64,000 bases of DNA from Candidatus Intricatilinea gracilis. Its GTDB lineage: Bacteria; Pseudomonadota; Gammaproteobacteria; Burkholderiales; Burkholderiaceae_C. The stretch covers positions 1 through 64,000 of the forward strand of contig JADJDQ010000021.1 of NCBI GenBank assembly GCA_016702605.1, read 5' to 3'. Shown here one piece after another: positions 8,745 to 17,790 of the stretch. Position 1 is the first letter of the stretch. Each line of letters starts with the position of its first letter. Under the pieces are notes generated by a model. The model had not been told where the DNA came from, searched no databases, and worked only from the letters and a program-made list of their open reading frames with translations. The position numbers and the translations under genes are program-made.

Positions 8745-9045
8745 TCAGCCGCACCCACCAAGACTGCAGTTCGACCCGCGAGGCCTTGCGCCCGCTCAGT
8801 TCTTCGAGGCCCACCAGCACCAGCTCGCTGCCGCGCCAGCGGGCGATGCGCACCTGGTCGAGTGGTGGCAACTGGTAGCTGATCTGGTCGGGGCCGAGCA
8901 GTGCGGCCACCGGCACTGCCGAGCCGCTCCAGGGGTCGGCGCGCTTGAAGATCGTCAGGTCGCCGCGCCTGGGCGGCGTGGCCATGATTTCGTCGCGCGC
9001 CAGCCGTTTGCCGGCGCGGCGCAGGGGGCGCACATCAGCCAGCAT
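8695..9045 (-). CDS. Hypothetical protein, second gene of a LexA-box operon
   Basis: A 116-residue protein I do not recognise. It is basic at the N-terminus (RPLRRAGKRLAR); the region DLTIFKRADPW...QISYQLPPLDQVRIARWRG looks like a compact folded domain. The ATG at 9045 is chosen because it overlaps the stop of the upstream small gene, suggesting translational coupling; an alternative is the ATG of the IMATPP segment. No enzyme motif, signal peptide or membrane segment is visible. Placement behind a LexA box and against an SRAP gene suggests a DNA-damage role, which is inference. The 3' end overlaps the SRAP gene in convergent orientation. Confidence 0.6.
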   Translation of the reverse strand: MLADVRPLRRAGKRLARDEIMATPPRRGDLTIFKRADPWSGSAVPVAALLGPDQISYQLPPLDQVRIARWRGSELVLVGLEELSGRKASRVELQSWWVRLISPAAPPQTTPPASTA

Positions 9046-9235
9046 GGGCTGGCCTGCCCGTGTCGGGGATGCCCAGGCGCAGCCATTCGACGACGGCACT
9101 TTCGGGCTCCATGCCCTGCCAGCGCGGCTGGGCCCACAACTCGGCGGCCACCTCGTCGCGTTGCTCGCGCGCTAGGCGTGGCCACTGCGCATGAAGTCGT
9201 GCTGAGCAGCGCAGCCGCCATTCGATCGCTTCCAT
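9035..9235 (-). CDS. Small hypothetical protein, first gene of a LexA-box operon
   Basis: A 66-residue, mostly helical, Trp- and Arg-rich protein (MEAIEWRLRCSARL...PRLAREQRDEVAAELW) without a recognised domain. The ATG at 9235 has AAGGTGA 4-5 nt upstream. A longer frame from 9289 would start inside the LexA operator, so it is unlikely to be translated from the SOS promoter. The stop overlaps the start of the following gene by 11 nt. The operator lies 47 nt upstream. Function is unknown. Confidence 0.6.
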   Translation of the reverse strand: MEAIEWRLRCSARLHAQWPRLAREQRDEVAAELWAQPRWQGMEPESAVVEWLRLGIPDTGRPAHAG

Positions 9236-9281
9236 CAGGTCACCTTGGGTGATTGCAGGCCGCTTGGGTCCGGGTCGATGA

Positions 9282-9297
9282 CTGTACATTCATACAG
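9282..9297. promoter_or_regulatory. LexA operator (SOS box)
   Basis: CTGTACATTCATACAG matches the classical CTGT-N8-ACAG SOS box with perfect outer arms. It is flanked by A before and TA after, extending the match to the 20-nt consensus. It lies 47 nt before the minus-strand two-gene operon and 100 nt before thpR, so the minus operon is the more likely target; thpR could also be affected. Confidence 0.82.
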
Positions 9298-9397
9298 TAC
9301 CCGACGCCAGAACCAGGCCTGTGGGGCGATGGCGACACGCCGTCTGGCACCATACTCGTCAGTCGCCCGGCATCCGCCCCGACACCATCCACATTGC

Positions 9398-9952
9398 ATG
9401 AATCCGAGCCCATCACCTGACACGCCCGAATCGGTTGCGCCCAAGGGCGCCACTGCGCGACTTTTCCTGGCCCTGTGGCCCAGCCCCGAGGCCCGCACCG
9501 CCGCATCGCGCTGGCAGGCGGCGCAGGCCTGGCCAGCTGACGCGCAAACGGTCGTGCCGTCCAACGTGCACGTGACCTTGCCGTTCATAGGCGCGGTGGC
9601 GTTGTCGCGTGTGCAGGTGCTGGCGGCGGCCTGCACGGTGACATTCAGGGCCTTTGACCTCGTGCTCGATCGGTTGGAGGTGTGGCACCACGGCACCGTG
9701 GTGCTGTTGCCGAGCACATTGCCCGATGCCCTGGTCGACCTGCACGAGCGCCTGACCACCACCGTGCGCGCCCAAGGCATCGAGCTCGACACACGCGAGT
9801 TCCGTCCACATCTGACGCTGGCGCGCCACTGCGCCGGTCTTGTGCCGGCCGATCCGGACCTGGCGCCGGTGCAGTGGCGGGTCAACCGCTACGTGCTGGC
9901 CGTCTCGGCCGGCGGCCAGTACAACGTGGTGCAGAGTTATCCGGCGAGTTGA
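9398..9952 (+). CDS. thpR: RNA 2',3'-cyclic phosphodiesterase (2H phosphoesterase, LigT/ThpR)
   Basis: A 184-residue 2H-family phosphoesterase, which hydrolyses 2',3'-cyclic phosphates at RNA ends and can ligate 2'-5' bonds in vitro. The two catalytic HxTx motifs are visible as HVTL (near residue 53) and HLTL (near residue 134), with the RLFLALWP start of the fold. I chose the ATG at 9398 because the first conserved strand follows within 25 residues; the longer frame from 9245 runs through the LexA-box region. It is divergent from the LexA-box operon. Confidence 0.85.
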   Translation: MNPSPSPDTPESVAPKGATARLFLALWPSPEARTAASRWQAAQAWPADAQTVVPSNVHVTLPFIGAVALSRVQVLAAACTVTFRAFDLVLDRLEVWHHGTVVLLPSTLPDALVDLHERLTTTVRAQGIELDTREFRPHLTLARHCAGLVPADPDLAPVQWRVNRYVLAVSAGGQYNVVQSYPAS

Positions 9953-10096
9953 GTTCGCCTGGGTCGGCATTGCTCGCCGCCGCGGCTCGCGGGTTGACCA
10001 CGTTGCACCGTTGGCAGCTCGACGCCTGGCAGGCCGCTGGTCTGCCAGGCCGACCGCCCGGCGGCGCGGACATCCGAAGCCCGGCACACTGTGGTC

Positions 10097-11707
10097 ATGA
10101 CTCCCTTCGGCTTCGACAACAGCTTCGTCCGCGACCTGCCGGGCGCCTATGTGGCCTGGCGGCCCGCCCCGGTGCCCGCACCACACCTGCTCTTTCTCAA
10201 CGAGCCGCTGGCGCAGGAACTGCGGCTGGATCTGGCATCGCTGCATGGCGCCCAGGGTGCGGCGCTGTTTGCCGGCAACACCCTGCCGGCAGATGCCGAA
10301 CCCATCGCGCAGGCCTACGCCGGACACCAGTTCGGCGGTTTCTCGCCGCGCCTGGGTGATGGCCGTGCGCTCTTGCTGGGTGAACTGATCGACCGGGACG
10401 GACGGCGCCGCGACATTGCCTACAAGGGCTCGGGGCGCACGCCGTTCTCGCGGGGTGGTGACGGCAAGGCGGCTGTCGGGCCGATGCTGCGCGAGGCGCT
10501 GATCGGCGAAGCCATGCACGCGCTGGGCATACCCACCACGCGTGCGCTGGCCGTGGCTGCCACTGGCGAGCAGATCCGGCGCGACGGCCCCTTGCCCGGC
10601 GCCGTGCTCACACGTGTGGCGGCCAGTCACCTGCGTGTGGGCACCTTCCAGTTCTTTCTGGCGCAAGGTGATGTCGACCAGCTGCGCCAGCTGGCCGACT
10701 ACACCATCAAGCGCCACGACCCCGGGCTGGCCGACTCGCCCGAGCCCTACCTTGGCCTGCTGCGTGCGGTGGCCGAGCGTCAGGCCAGGCTCATCGCGCA
10801 GTGGGTCAACGTGGGTTTCATCCACGGCGTGATGAACACCGACAACATGACGATCTCGGGCGAGACCATCGACTACGGCCCCTGTGCCTTCATGGAAGCC
10901 TACGATCCCGACACGGTGTTCAGCAGCATCGACCACGGCGGGCGTTATGCCTATGCCAACCAGCCACTCATCGCGCGCTGGAACCTGGCCCGCCTGGCCG
11001 AGACGCTGCTGCCGCTGATGGCCGACTCGCAGGACGACGCGGCCGTGCAACAAGCCGTGGCCCGAGCGGTGGAAGTGCTCGACGCCTTCCCAGCCCAGTA
11101 CGCCGCGGCCCTGCTGAGCGGCCAACGCGCCAAGCTCGGCCTGCGGGACCCAGGCCTGGCCACGCGCACCACCACACTCGTGATGTCGGGCGAGATGTCG
11201 GATGCAGCGTCTGCCGCCGACTCGTCAGCCGCCTCGCTGGCTACTTCGTCAGCAACCTCAGCAGACGACGAGACCGACACCACCCTCATCGCCGACTGGT
11301 TATCACTGCTGCACACCCAGGTGGTGGACTACACGCTGGCCTGGCGCCATCTGGCCGCGGCAGCCGCGGGTGACAGCGAGCCACTGCGCGACCTGTTTGC
11401 CGATCGCGCCACGCTCGACGCCTGGTTGGTGCGCTGGCGCGAGCGATGTGCGCGTGACGATCTGGCCGGTGGCCCCGGCAACGAGTTGCGTGCTGCGCAG
11501 ATGCGCCGCGTCAACCCCTGGGTGATACCGCGCAACCACCGGGTCGAGTTGGCCTTGAGCGCCGCGACCGAGGGTGATCTGGTGCCCTTCGAGCAATTGC
11601 TCGCCGCGCTGCGCCGGCCCTTCGACGACACGCCGGATCTTGCGCCCTATGGCGTGCCTGCGCCGGCCAGCGAGACGGCGGGCTATCAGACCTTCTGCGG
11701 CACCTGA
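10097..11707 (+). CDS. selO: SelO/YdiU family protein adenylyltransferase (pseudokinase)
   Basis: SelO is a pseudokinase-fold enzyme that AMPylates proteins in redox responses. The 536-residue protein shows YAGHQFGGFSPRLGDGRA, YKGSGRTPFSRGGDGKA (nucleotide binding), the metal/catalytic NTDNM segment and the C-terminal FCGT, with a cysteine where eukaryotes have selenocysteine. ATG 10097 is preferred over the GTG two codons upstream. It is somewhat longer than usual because of an Ala/Ser/Asp-rich insert around residues 366-395 (SDAASAADSSAAS), which looks like a disordered loop. Confidence 0.93.
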   Translation: MTPFGFDNSFVRDLPGAYVAWRPAPVPAPHLLFLNEPLAQELRLDLASLHGAQGAALFAGNTLPADAEPIAQAYAGHQFGGFSPRLGDGRALLLGELIDRDGRRRDIAYKGSGRTPFSRGGDGKAAVGPMLREALIGEAMHALGIPTTRALAVAATGEQIRRDGPLPGAVLTRVAASHLRVGTFQFFLAQGDVDQLRQLADYTIKRHDPGLADSPEPYLGLLRAVAERQARLIAQWVNVGFIHGVMNTDNMTISGETIDYGPCAFMEAYDPDTVFSSIDHGGRYAYANQPLIARWNLARLAETLLPLMADSQDDAAVQQAVARAVEVLDAFPAQYAAALLSGQRAKLGLRDPGLATRTTTLVMSGEMSDAASAADSSAASLATSSATSADDETDTTLIADWLSLLHTQVVDYTLAWRHLAAAAAGDSEPLRDLFADRATLDAWLVRWRERCARDDLAGGPGNELRAAQMRRVNPWVIPRNHRVELALSAATEGDLVPFEQLLAALRRPFDDTPDLAPYGVPAPASETAGYQTFCGT

Positions 11708-11728
11708 GGCCCCACCCGAGGCGGCGGA

Positions 11729-12787
11729 TCAGTCCCTGTTGCGGCGCTCGCCTCGGCCACCGTCGCGCCCCTCACCTCGACCTCCGTCGCGCCCTTCACC
11801 TCGCCCGCCACCTTCACCCTTGTCATCGGCGCTGCGGTGGCAGCGCACGCAGTTGTCGAAGTTGACGATGCCTTCTTCCTCGTGTTCGGCGCGGATGTTG
11901 GCGGGGGTGTGTTCGTGGCAGCCGTAGCAGCTATAGCGCTGGTAGTTGTTGCCGGTGTGGCAGGTCACACACGAGGCGTTGTGGTCGCGGTCCAGCACGA
12001 AATATTTGGCATGGTCGAAGGTGGCGGGTGTCCACGCCTTGGACGTGTGGCATGACCCGCAGTTGCCCACGATCTGGCGGTGCAGCGTGTCGTTTGGCGC
12101 CTTGTGGCAACTGCCGCAGCTGTTCCGGTCGGCCGGGGTCAACAACGCATGGTCGAAGCTGGCAGGTGTCCAGCCCTGGGTCTTGTGGCATTGCACACAG
12201 GCCTGGTCGAAGCGGCGGTGCAGGTCGTTGGCGGGTGCGGCGTGGCAGCTTTCGCAGACTTCGCGGGTGCTCACCTTCAGCAGATCATGCGAAAACGGCT
12301 TGCGGCTTCGGTGTGTCAGCTTGGGGCCGGCATGGTCGGTGTGGCAGGCCACGCAGTCCTGCTCGATCAGTTCCTGGTGAAACGAGGTCTTGACCGGCGC
12401 GCGGGCCAGGCGCTTGTTGTTGTCTGTGGCGTTGGTCGTGGTCACCTGGCCCGCGCCAGGCATCTCCATGCCACTGCCGGGGGCCTTGGGGTTCGTGTTG
12501 TCCACCGCGAGCTTGGCCAACGCGCCGCCGGCAGATGCCGCGGCCTTGACGATGGGCGCGCCCTTGCTGGTGCGCAGGCCGATGTCGGCCACCACATGGC
12601 AGCTGACGCAGCGATCCGAGGCCGCGCCACGCAGCGGCGCGTGGCAGGCAAAACAGTCGGTCGCCAGCTCGGCATGGCCGGCCACCAGGGCGCCCGGGCT
12701 CACCATCAGGTGCGGGTAGATGAAGGCCAGTGCCACCAGCACCACCAGATTGGCCGATATGACGATCCACAACCAGCGGCTTTTCAT
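11729..12787 (-). CDS. Membrane-anchored decaheme cytochrome c
   Basis: The 352-residue protein has an N-terminal membrane anchor (residues about 5-25) and ten CxxCH heme sites: CFACH, CVSCH, CVACH, CESCH, CVQCH, CGSCH twice, CVTCH, CYGCH and CVRCH. The paired repeats (for example CGSCHTSKAWTPATFDHAKY) resemble the class III cytochrome c / tetrathionate-reductase-like superfamily. The C-terminus is a low-complexity Gly/Arg/Glu repeat (GRGEGRDGG). It overlaps the cytochrome b gene upstream by ATGA and is the last gene of a three-gene operon. It probably carries electrons in the periplasm from the b-type subunit to an unidentified acceptor. Confidence 0.85.
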   Translation of the reverse strand: MKSRWLWIVISANLVVLVALAFIYPHLMVSPGALVAGHAELATDCFACHAPLRGAASDRCVSCHVVADIGLRTSKGAPIVKAAASAGGALAKLAVDNTNPKAPGSGMEMPGAGQVTTTNATDNNKRLARAPVKTSFHQELIEQDCVACHTDHAGPKLTHRSRKPFSHDLLKVSTREVCESCHAAPANDLHRRFDQACVQCHKTQGWTPASFDHALLTPADRNSCGSCHKAPNDTLHRQIVGNCGSCHTSKAWTPATFDHAKYFVLDRDHNASCVTCHTGNNYQRYSCYGCHEHTPANIRAEHEEEGIVNFDNCVRCHRSADDKGEGGGRGEGRDGGRGEGRDGGRGERRNRD

Positions 12788-13362
12788 TTCCAGCCCCAGA
12801 ACAGAAACACGGCGACGATGTGCGCCAGGGCCAGCACGGCAAACGCCAGCGTGATCGGGAAGTGCACCGAGCGCCACTGCTTGACGGCGTCGAAGGTCAG
12901 GCCGTCCCAGTAGGTGCGCTCCTCCAGTTCAGCCGGTGACAGGCCCTGCTGGCGCATGTGTGATCGGGCCTCGTCGAGCCGGCGGCGCGAGCGGTCGAGC
13001 AAGTACTTGCCGGTCAGGCCGCTGCCCACGTTGACCAGCATGGCCGCCACCGCCAGCCAGCCCAGGATGGCGTTGAAGTGGATGCCCGCGTGCACCAGCA
13101 CCAGCAGCGAACCGGCCCAGGCCATCCACTCGTGCAGGCGCAGCAACTGCACCGGCTTGCCTGAGGTGATCAGCTTGCGCTTGCGCGCCGAGTAGGCCAA
13201 CGAGGCCAGGATGAGCAGCGTGCCGGGGATGCCGAGCCAGCGCCCGATCCACACCGCGTTGAGCAGGTGCAGCGCCGCGTCCGACAACACGGTGACTGCG
13301 GCGAGTGCAAACAAGGCGCCGTAGAAGGGCAGGACTTCGCGGCTGAAGAGACGGGCTTTCAT
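12784..13362 (-). CDS. Cytochrome b-like membrane subunit
   Basis: A 192-residue protein with about four or five hydrophobic helices. It contains histidines placed for heme b ligation (ALHLLNAVW, RLHEWMAW, HAGIHFNAI, SVHFPI, LAHIVAV). A cytosolic loop rich in Arg/Glu separates the last two helices. It starts 4 nt after the reductase gene and overlaps the decaheme cytochrome by 4 nt, so all three are coupled. The likely role is passing electrons across the membrane from the reductase to the multiheme cytochrome. Exact family assignment is uncertain (ferric-reductase-like or cyt b561-like). Confidence 0.72.
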   Translation of the reverse strand: MKARLFSREVLPFYGALFALAAVTVLSDAALHLLNAVWIGRWLGIPGTLLILASLAYSARKRKLITSGKPVQLLRLHEWMAWAGSLLVLVHAGIHFNAILGWLAVAAMLVNVGSGLTGKYLLDRSRRRLDEARSHMRQQGLSPAELEERTYWDGLTFDAVKQWRSVHFPITLAFAVLALAHIVAVFLFWGWK

Positions 13363-13366
13363 GACC

Positions 13367-14767
13367 TCAGGCCTCCAGCACGATGGGCGAGGTGGGCTTG
13401 CCCACACACAGCAGGCAATGACCTGGGGCGATGTCGTGATCGGGCGGGTCGGCGTACACCACCGTGCCCGACACGAGCCGGGTCTGGCAGGCGCCGCAGC
13501 CGCCGGATCGGCAGCCTGATTCCACCGCCAGCCCATGGCGCTCGGCAAAGTCGAGCAGATTGCCCTCCTGCCCATCCCAGTTCAGTGTGCGGCCACTGCG
13601 CTCGAAGCGCACCTCGACCGGTGCAGCGACCGTGTCGTCCTGCTGTCCCGCCTGGTCGGCTTGATTGGCCTGATCGGCTTGGCCGGGCGAACTGGCAGGA
13701 TTCACCGACGCGGGGCCGAAGGCCTCGTAGTGCAGATCGCTGTCCTGCACGCCCCAGTCGCGCAGGGCGGGCACCAGGCTTTGCATCATCGGCGCCGGGC
13801 CGCAGATGTAGAACTGATGCCGGCCGTGTGGCAAGGTGCGGCGCAGCAGGTCGATGTCGATGCGGCCCACATGGTGGTAGTCGCGCTGCGGCTGATCGCC
13901 CGGCTCCGGGCGGCTGTAGACCACATGCAGGGTCAGGGCAGGGTGCAGCGATGCCAGCGCCGCCAGCGCTATCTTGAAGGCATGGTCGCTGCCGCCGCGC
14001 ACCCCGTAGTACAGGTGCACCCGTCGCCCGGGCTGTGCCGCCAGGCACCAGCGCAGCATGCTCATCATCGGCGTGATGCCGATGCCACCGGCCACCAGCA
14101 CCGCAGGCACCATCGACGACGTGTCGATGTGAAAGTGCCCCGACGGTGCCTTGAGCCTGAGCACGTCACCCTCAAACACGCGATCGTGGAAGTGGCTGGA
14201 CGACAGCCCCGGCGGCAGATCCGCCCGGTCGGCCGGCGCAGGCACCCGCTTGATCGTGACGCGATAGGCCGACGCGTCCGGCGCGTCCGACAAGGAGTAG
14301 CACCGCGTGATGCGCCGGGTCGTCGAGGTGACGGCGGCGGTGGCGGCTGTGGTGACTGTGTTGGCGCCTTCGGAGGCAGCGCTCGACGCACCGGCGGATG
14401 CAGTGGCAGTTGCGCTCGAGGCACCGGCCGCTTCAGGCCCATCGGGCACATCCAGCGAGAACGTCAGGAACTGCCCGGGCTTGAACGGTTCGAGTGGCGC
14501 GCCGTCGACCGGCACCAGGTGGAACGAACACTGCGACTGCGCCGCGTCCTCCATCACCCGACGAGCCACGGTGAACTCGCGCCAGCCCGCCCAGGCGCCC
14601 TGGCCCTTGGGTTCGGCCACGGGCGGCATGACAGGCGCACGCAAGACGCCGCCGTTGCTGCGTCGGCGCCAGAGCGCCAGGCCGCCCCCCACCAGCAGTT
14701 GCAGGGTGATGGCGGCGCAGATCCAGGCCAGGAGTTGGGGGGCGGTCACGTCGATGATCTCTGGCAT
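13367..14767 (-). CDS. Membrane-anchored NAD(P)H reductase with FAD, NAD and C-terminal 2Fe-2S domains
   Basis: This 466-residue flavoprotein begins with a membrane helix (about residues 10-30). A ferredoxin-reductase module follows: the FAD motif RCYSLSD near 165, the NAD-binding GGIGITPMMS near 240 and the CGPAPMM motif near 330. It ends with a plant-type [2Fe-2S] domain (CRSGGCGAC...CLLC). An Ala/Ser/Thr-rich insert interrupts the FAD domain around residues 115-155. I chose the ATG at 14767; the longer frame overlaps the divergent region. It is the first gene of the reductase / cytochrome b / decaheme operon and is its probable electron input. Confidence 0.82.
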   Translation of the reverse strand: MPEIIDVTAPQLLAWICAAITLQLLVGGGLALWRRRSNGGVLRAPVMPPVAEPKGQGAWAGWREFTVARRVMEDAAQSQCSFHLVPVDGAPLEPFKPGQFLTFSLDVPDGPEAAGASSATATASAGASSAASEGANTVTTAATAAVTSTTRRITRCYSLSDAPDASAYRVTIKRVPAPADRADLPPGLSSSHFHDRVFEGDVLRLKAPSGHFHIDTSSMVPAVLVAGGIGITPMMSMLRWCLAAQPGRRVHLYYGVRGGSDHAFKIALAALASLHPALTLHVVYSRPEPGDQPQRDYHHVGRIDIDLLRRTLPHGRHQFYICGPAPMMQSLVPALRDWGVQDSDLHYEAFGPASVNPASSPGQADQANQADQAGQQDDTVAAPVEVRFERSGRTLNWDGQEGNLLDFAERHGLAVESGCRSGGCGACQTRLVSGTVVYADPPDHDIAPGHCLLCVGKPTSPIVLEA

Positions 14768-15052
14768 TGAAGATGGTGGAAAAACACGCACCACCGAGTC
14801 GTGGTGCCGGTTCGTTCCGGCAGGCAAGTCGCCGGGTTCTCGACCGGCTTGCTGGTCATCGTGTGCGCGTGTTCTTATCGCAGGCTGAGCGGCGACGCGA
14901 GCTTGATGTGAACCCAGATCTGGGCTGCCCGGGCGCAAGCCGTCCCCCAGCTTTAAGACTCGGCTCATGTGGCGGACCTAGCGTGGCGCAAGGTGCCCTG
15001 TCGGGGCGCCGCGATAGTCCCGAAACAGATGCACTGCGCATCGAGGCTCGCC

Positions 15053-17614
15053 ATGGTCACGCCCGAACTGTCCGATGCCACCGGCTCGACCGGCCTGAGC
15101 AACGCCGAGGCGGCCCGTCGCTTGGCCGAGCAGGGGCCCAACGAGCTGCCTGCCTCGCAGCGCCGCGGCGCGATCGACCTGCTGCGCGACATCGTCAGCG
15201 AGCCGATGTTCCTGCTGCTGGTGGCCTGCGGCGTGATCTACCTGCTGCTGGGCGACCTGCACGATGCGCTGATGTTGCTGGGCTTCGTCATCGTGGTGAT
15301 GGCCATCACCTTCGTGCAGGAGCGGCGCAGCGAACGGTCGCTCGATGCCCTGCGCGATCTGTCGAGCCCGCGTGCGCTGGTGCTGCGTGAGGGGCAGCCG
15401 CGCCGCATTGCCGGGCGTGACCTGGTGGTCGGCGACCTGGTGCTGCTGGCCGAGGGTGACCGCGTGCCCGCCGACATGACGCTGCTGGAGGCCGCCAACC
15501 TGGCGGTGGACGAGTCACTGCTCACCGGTGAATCGGCGCCTGTGCTCAAGCAGGCTGGTAAGCCGACCGCACTGGCGCAAGCTGGGCCGGCCGACGCCGA
15601 CGATCCGTCACACGCGCTGGCTGGCACGTTGGTGACCAGCGGCACCGGCACCGGCCGGGTCACCGCCACTGGCGTGCGCAGTGCGCTCGGGCGCATCGGC
15701 CACAGCCTGCAGGGCATGGCGGCGCAGACCACACCGATCCAGCAGGAGACGCGGCAGATCGTGAAGCGCATCGCCGTGGTGGGCCTGGTGCTGGCCACCG
15801 TCGTTGGCCTGGCCTACTGGGCGGTGCTGGGCAACTGGCTGCAGGGGCTGCTGGCCGGCCTGACGCTGGCCATGGCCATCCTGCCCGAAGAACTGCCGGT
15901 GGTGCTGACGCTGTTCCTCGGCCTGGGCGCCTGGCGCCTGGCGCGCGAGCAGGTGCTGGCCCGCAGCATCCCAGCGGTCGAACTGCTGGGCGCCACGACC
16001 GTGCTGTGTGTCGACAAGACCGGCACACTCACGGCCAACCGCATGGTGCTGCGGCGGGTGTGGACGCCGGGGGCCGAGCATGACGAACGACCCGGCGCGC
16101 CGCCCCTGGCCGAGGACCTGCACGCCACACTCGAATACGCCGTGCTGGCCTGCCACCGCCGGGCTTATGACCCGATGGAGTCGGCCATCATCGACGCCGG
16201 GCAGCGCCTGCTGGCTGGCACCGAACACCTGCACGCCGACTGGACCCTGGTCGACGACTACCCGCTCTCGACCGAGATGCTGGCCATGTCGCGGGTCTGG
16301 CAGTCGCCCGACCACAACGAACGGCTGATCGCCGCCAAGGGCGCGCCGGAGGCCATCGTCGACCTGTGCCATCTGGACCCAGTCCACCGCGCGGCCGTGG
16401 CGGCTCAGGTGGCCCTGCTGGCCGATCAGGGCCTGCGTGTGCTGGGTGTGGCGCAGGCGGGTTTCGCCGCGTCGGGGCTGCCGGACAACCAGCACGATTT
16501 CGACTTTCGTTTCCTCGGGCTGATCGGGCTGGAAGACCCGGTGCGCGACGATGTGCCCGCCGCCATCGCCGAATGCCGGGCCGCCGGCATCCGTGTCGTG
16601 ATGATGACCGGCGACCATCCGGCCACCGCCTTGTCGGTGGCGCGCCAGGCCGGCCTGCCGGTCGAAGCCGGCGTGATCTCGGGCAGCGAGCTGGCGCAAC
16701 TGGGTGACACCGACCTGCAGCAACGCCTGGCCACGGCCAGTGTGTTCTGCCGGGTGCAGCCCGAGCAGAAGCTGCGCCTGGTGAATGCCTACCGCGCGCG
16801 CGGCGACATCGTCGCCATGACGGGTGACGGCGTGAACGACGGCCCGGCGCTCAAGGCGGCCCACATCGGCGTGGCCATGGGCGCACGCGGCTCCGAGGTG
16901 GCGCGCGAGGCCGCAGCGCTGGTGCTGTTGAACGACGACTTTGCCTCCATCGTCACCGCGGTGCGTTATGGCCGGCGCGTGTTTGCCAACCTGCGCAAGG
17001 CCATCGTGTTCGTGGTGGCCGTGCATGTGCCCATCGTCGGGTTGTCGGTGGCGCCGCTGCTGTTCGGCTGGCCGATGTTGCTGATGCCGGTGCACATCCT
17101 GTTCCTGCAGCTCATCATCGACCCGGCCTGTTCGGTGGTGTTCGAGGCCGAGGCGCTCGAGGCCGGTGCCATGACGCAGCCACCGCGCCAGGCCAGCGCC
17201 CGCCTGTTCGCTGCCGACGTGTTGTGGCGCGGGCTGTGGCAGGGCCTGGGCTTGCTGCTCATCCTGCTTGCAAGTTATGTGCTGGCGCGCCACGTCAGCG
17301 GGTCGGACGACGTGGCGCGGGCCCTGTGTTTCAGCGAACTGGTGCTGGCCAACCTGGCGCTCATCCACGTCAACCGGCGCTGGCTGCCTGCCACCTGGCA
17401 CGGTAAGAAGGCCCCGTCCAATCGGGCCTTCGTGTGGGTCGGCCTGGTCACGGTGCTGGTGCTCGCTCTGGTGCTGGGCTGGCCGGCAGTTGGTGAGTTG
17501 TTCGCCTTCGGGCAACCGCCGCCGGCCATGCTGGCTGCGGCTGCCGCCGCCGTGGCCCTGGCCTGGGGCTGGTTCGAAACGGTCAAGTGGTGGATGGTGA
17601 GGCGCGGCGCCTGA
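15053..17614 (+). CDS. P-type cation-transporting ATPase (PacL-like)
   Basis: An 853-residue P2-type ATPase. Visible signatures are the actuator LTGES, the phosphorylation site DKTGTLT, MTGDHPATA, the hinge TGDGVNDGPALKAAHIGVAMG, and ten or so hydrophobic helices. The ion-site motif in helix M4 reads PEELP rather than the PEGLP of calcium pumps, and M6 reads QLIIDPACS. It therefore belongs to a bacterial PacL-like branch whose ion is not established. There are no N-terminal CxxC metal domains, so it is not a P1B copper or zinc exporter. ATG 15053 is preferred, since the N-terminal domain (GLSNAEAARRLAEQGPNELP) follows; ATG 15029 is an alternative. Confidence 0.87.
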   Translation: MVTPELSDATGSTGLSNAEAARRLAEQGPNELPASQRRGAIDLLRDIVSEPMFLLLVACGVIYLLLGDLHDALMLLGFVIVVMAITFVQERRSERSLDALRDLSSPRALVLREGQPRRIAGRDLVVGDLVLLAEGDRVPADMTLLEAANLAVDESLLTGESAPVLKQAGKPTALAQAGPADADDPSHALAGTLVTSGTGTGRVTATGVRSALGRIGHSLQGMAAQTTPIQQETRQIVKRIAVVGLVLATVVGLAYWAVLGNWLQGLLAGLTLAMAILPEELPVVLTLFLGLGAWRLAREQVLARSIPAVELLGATTVLCVDKTGTLTANRMVLRRVWTPGAEHDERPGAPPLAEDLHATLEYAVLACHRRAYDPMESAIIDAGQRLLAGTEHLHADWTLVDDYPLSTEMLAMSRVWQSPDHNERLIAAKGAPEAIVDLCHLDPVHRAAVAAQVALLADQGLRVLGVAQAGFAASGLPDNQHDFDFRFLGLIGLEDPVRDDVPAAIAECRAAGIRVVMMTGDHPATALSVARQAGLPVEAGVISGSELAQLGDTDLQQRLATASVFCRVQPEQKLRLVNAYRARGDIVAMTGDGVNDGPALKAAHIGVAMGARGSEVAREAAALVLLNDDFASIVTAVRYGRRVFANLRKAIVFVVAVHVPIVGLSVAPLLFGWPMLLMPVHILFLQLIIDPACSVVFEAEALEAGAMTQPPRQASARLFAADVLWRGLWQGLGLLLILLASYVLARHVSGSDDVARALCFSELVLANLALIHVNRRWLPATWHGKKAPSNRAFVWVGLVTVLVLALVLGWPAVGELFAFGQPPPAMLAAAAAAVALAWGWFETVKWWMVRRGA

Positions 17615-17790
17615 GCCCGGCGGCGTCGGTCTGGCCACCTGGCCGCAGCGGTCGAACACGCAGGCCGATGGTCGACCCGTGCAGCCATCACCATGAAACC
17701 TTCGCTGACATCAGGCCATACGCTGCGCCGCACAATCGCGCCCCCTCGGCGCCCGCAGGGTGTCGCCAACCATGTCAGGAGCAGTACCAG

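Noticed and set aside
9236..9289. Upstream start for the small LexA-operon protein
   Set aside because: It falls within the LexA operator, upstream of the probable transcript start, and the ATG at 9235 has a good RBS.
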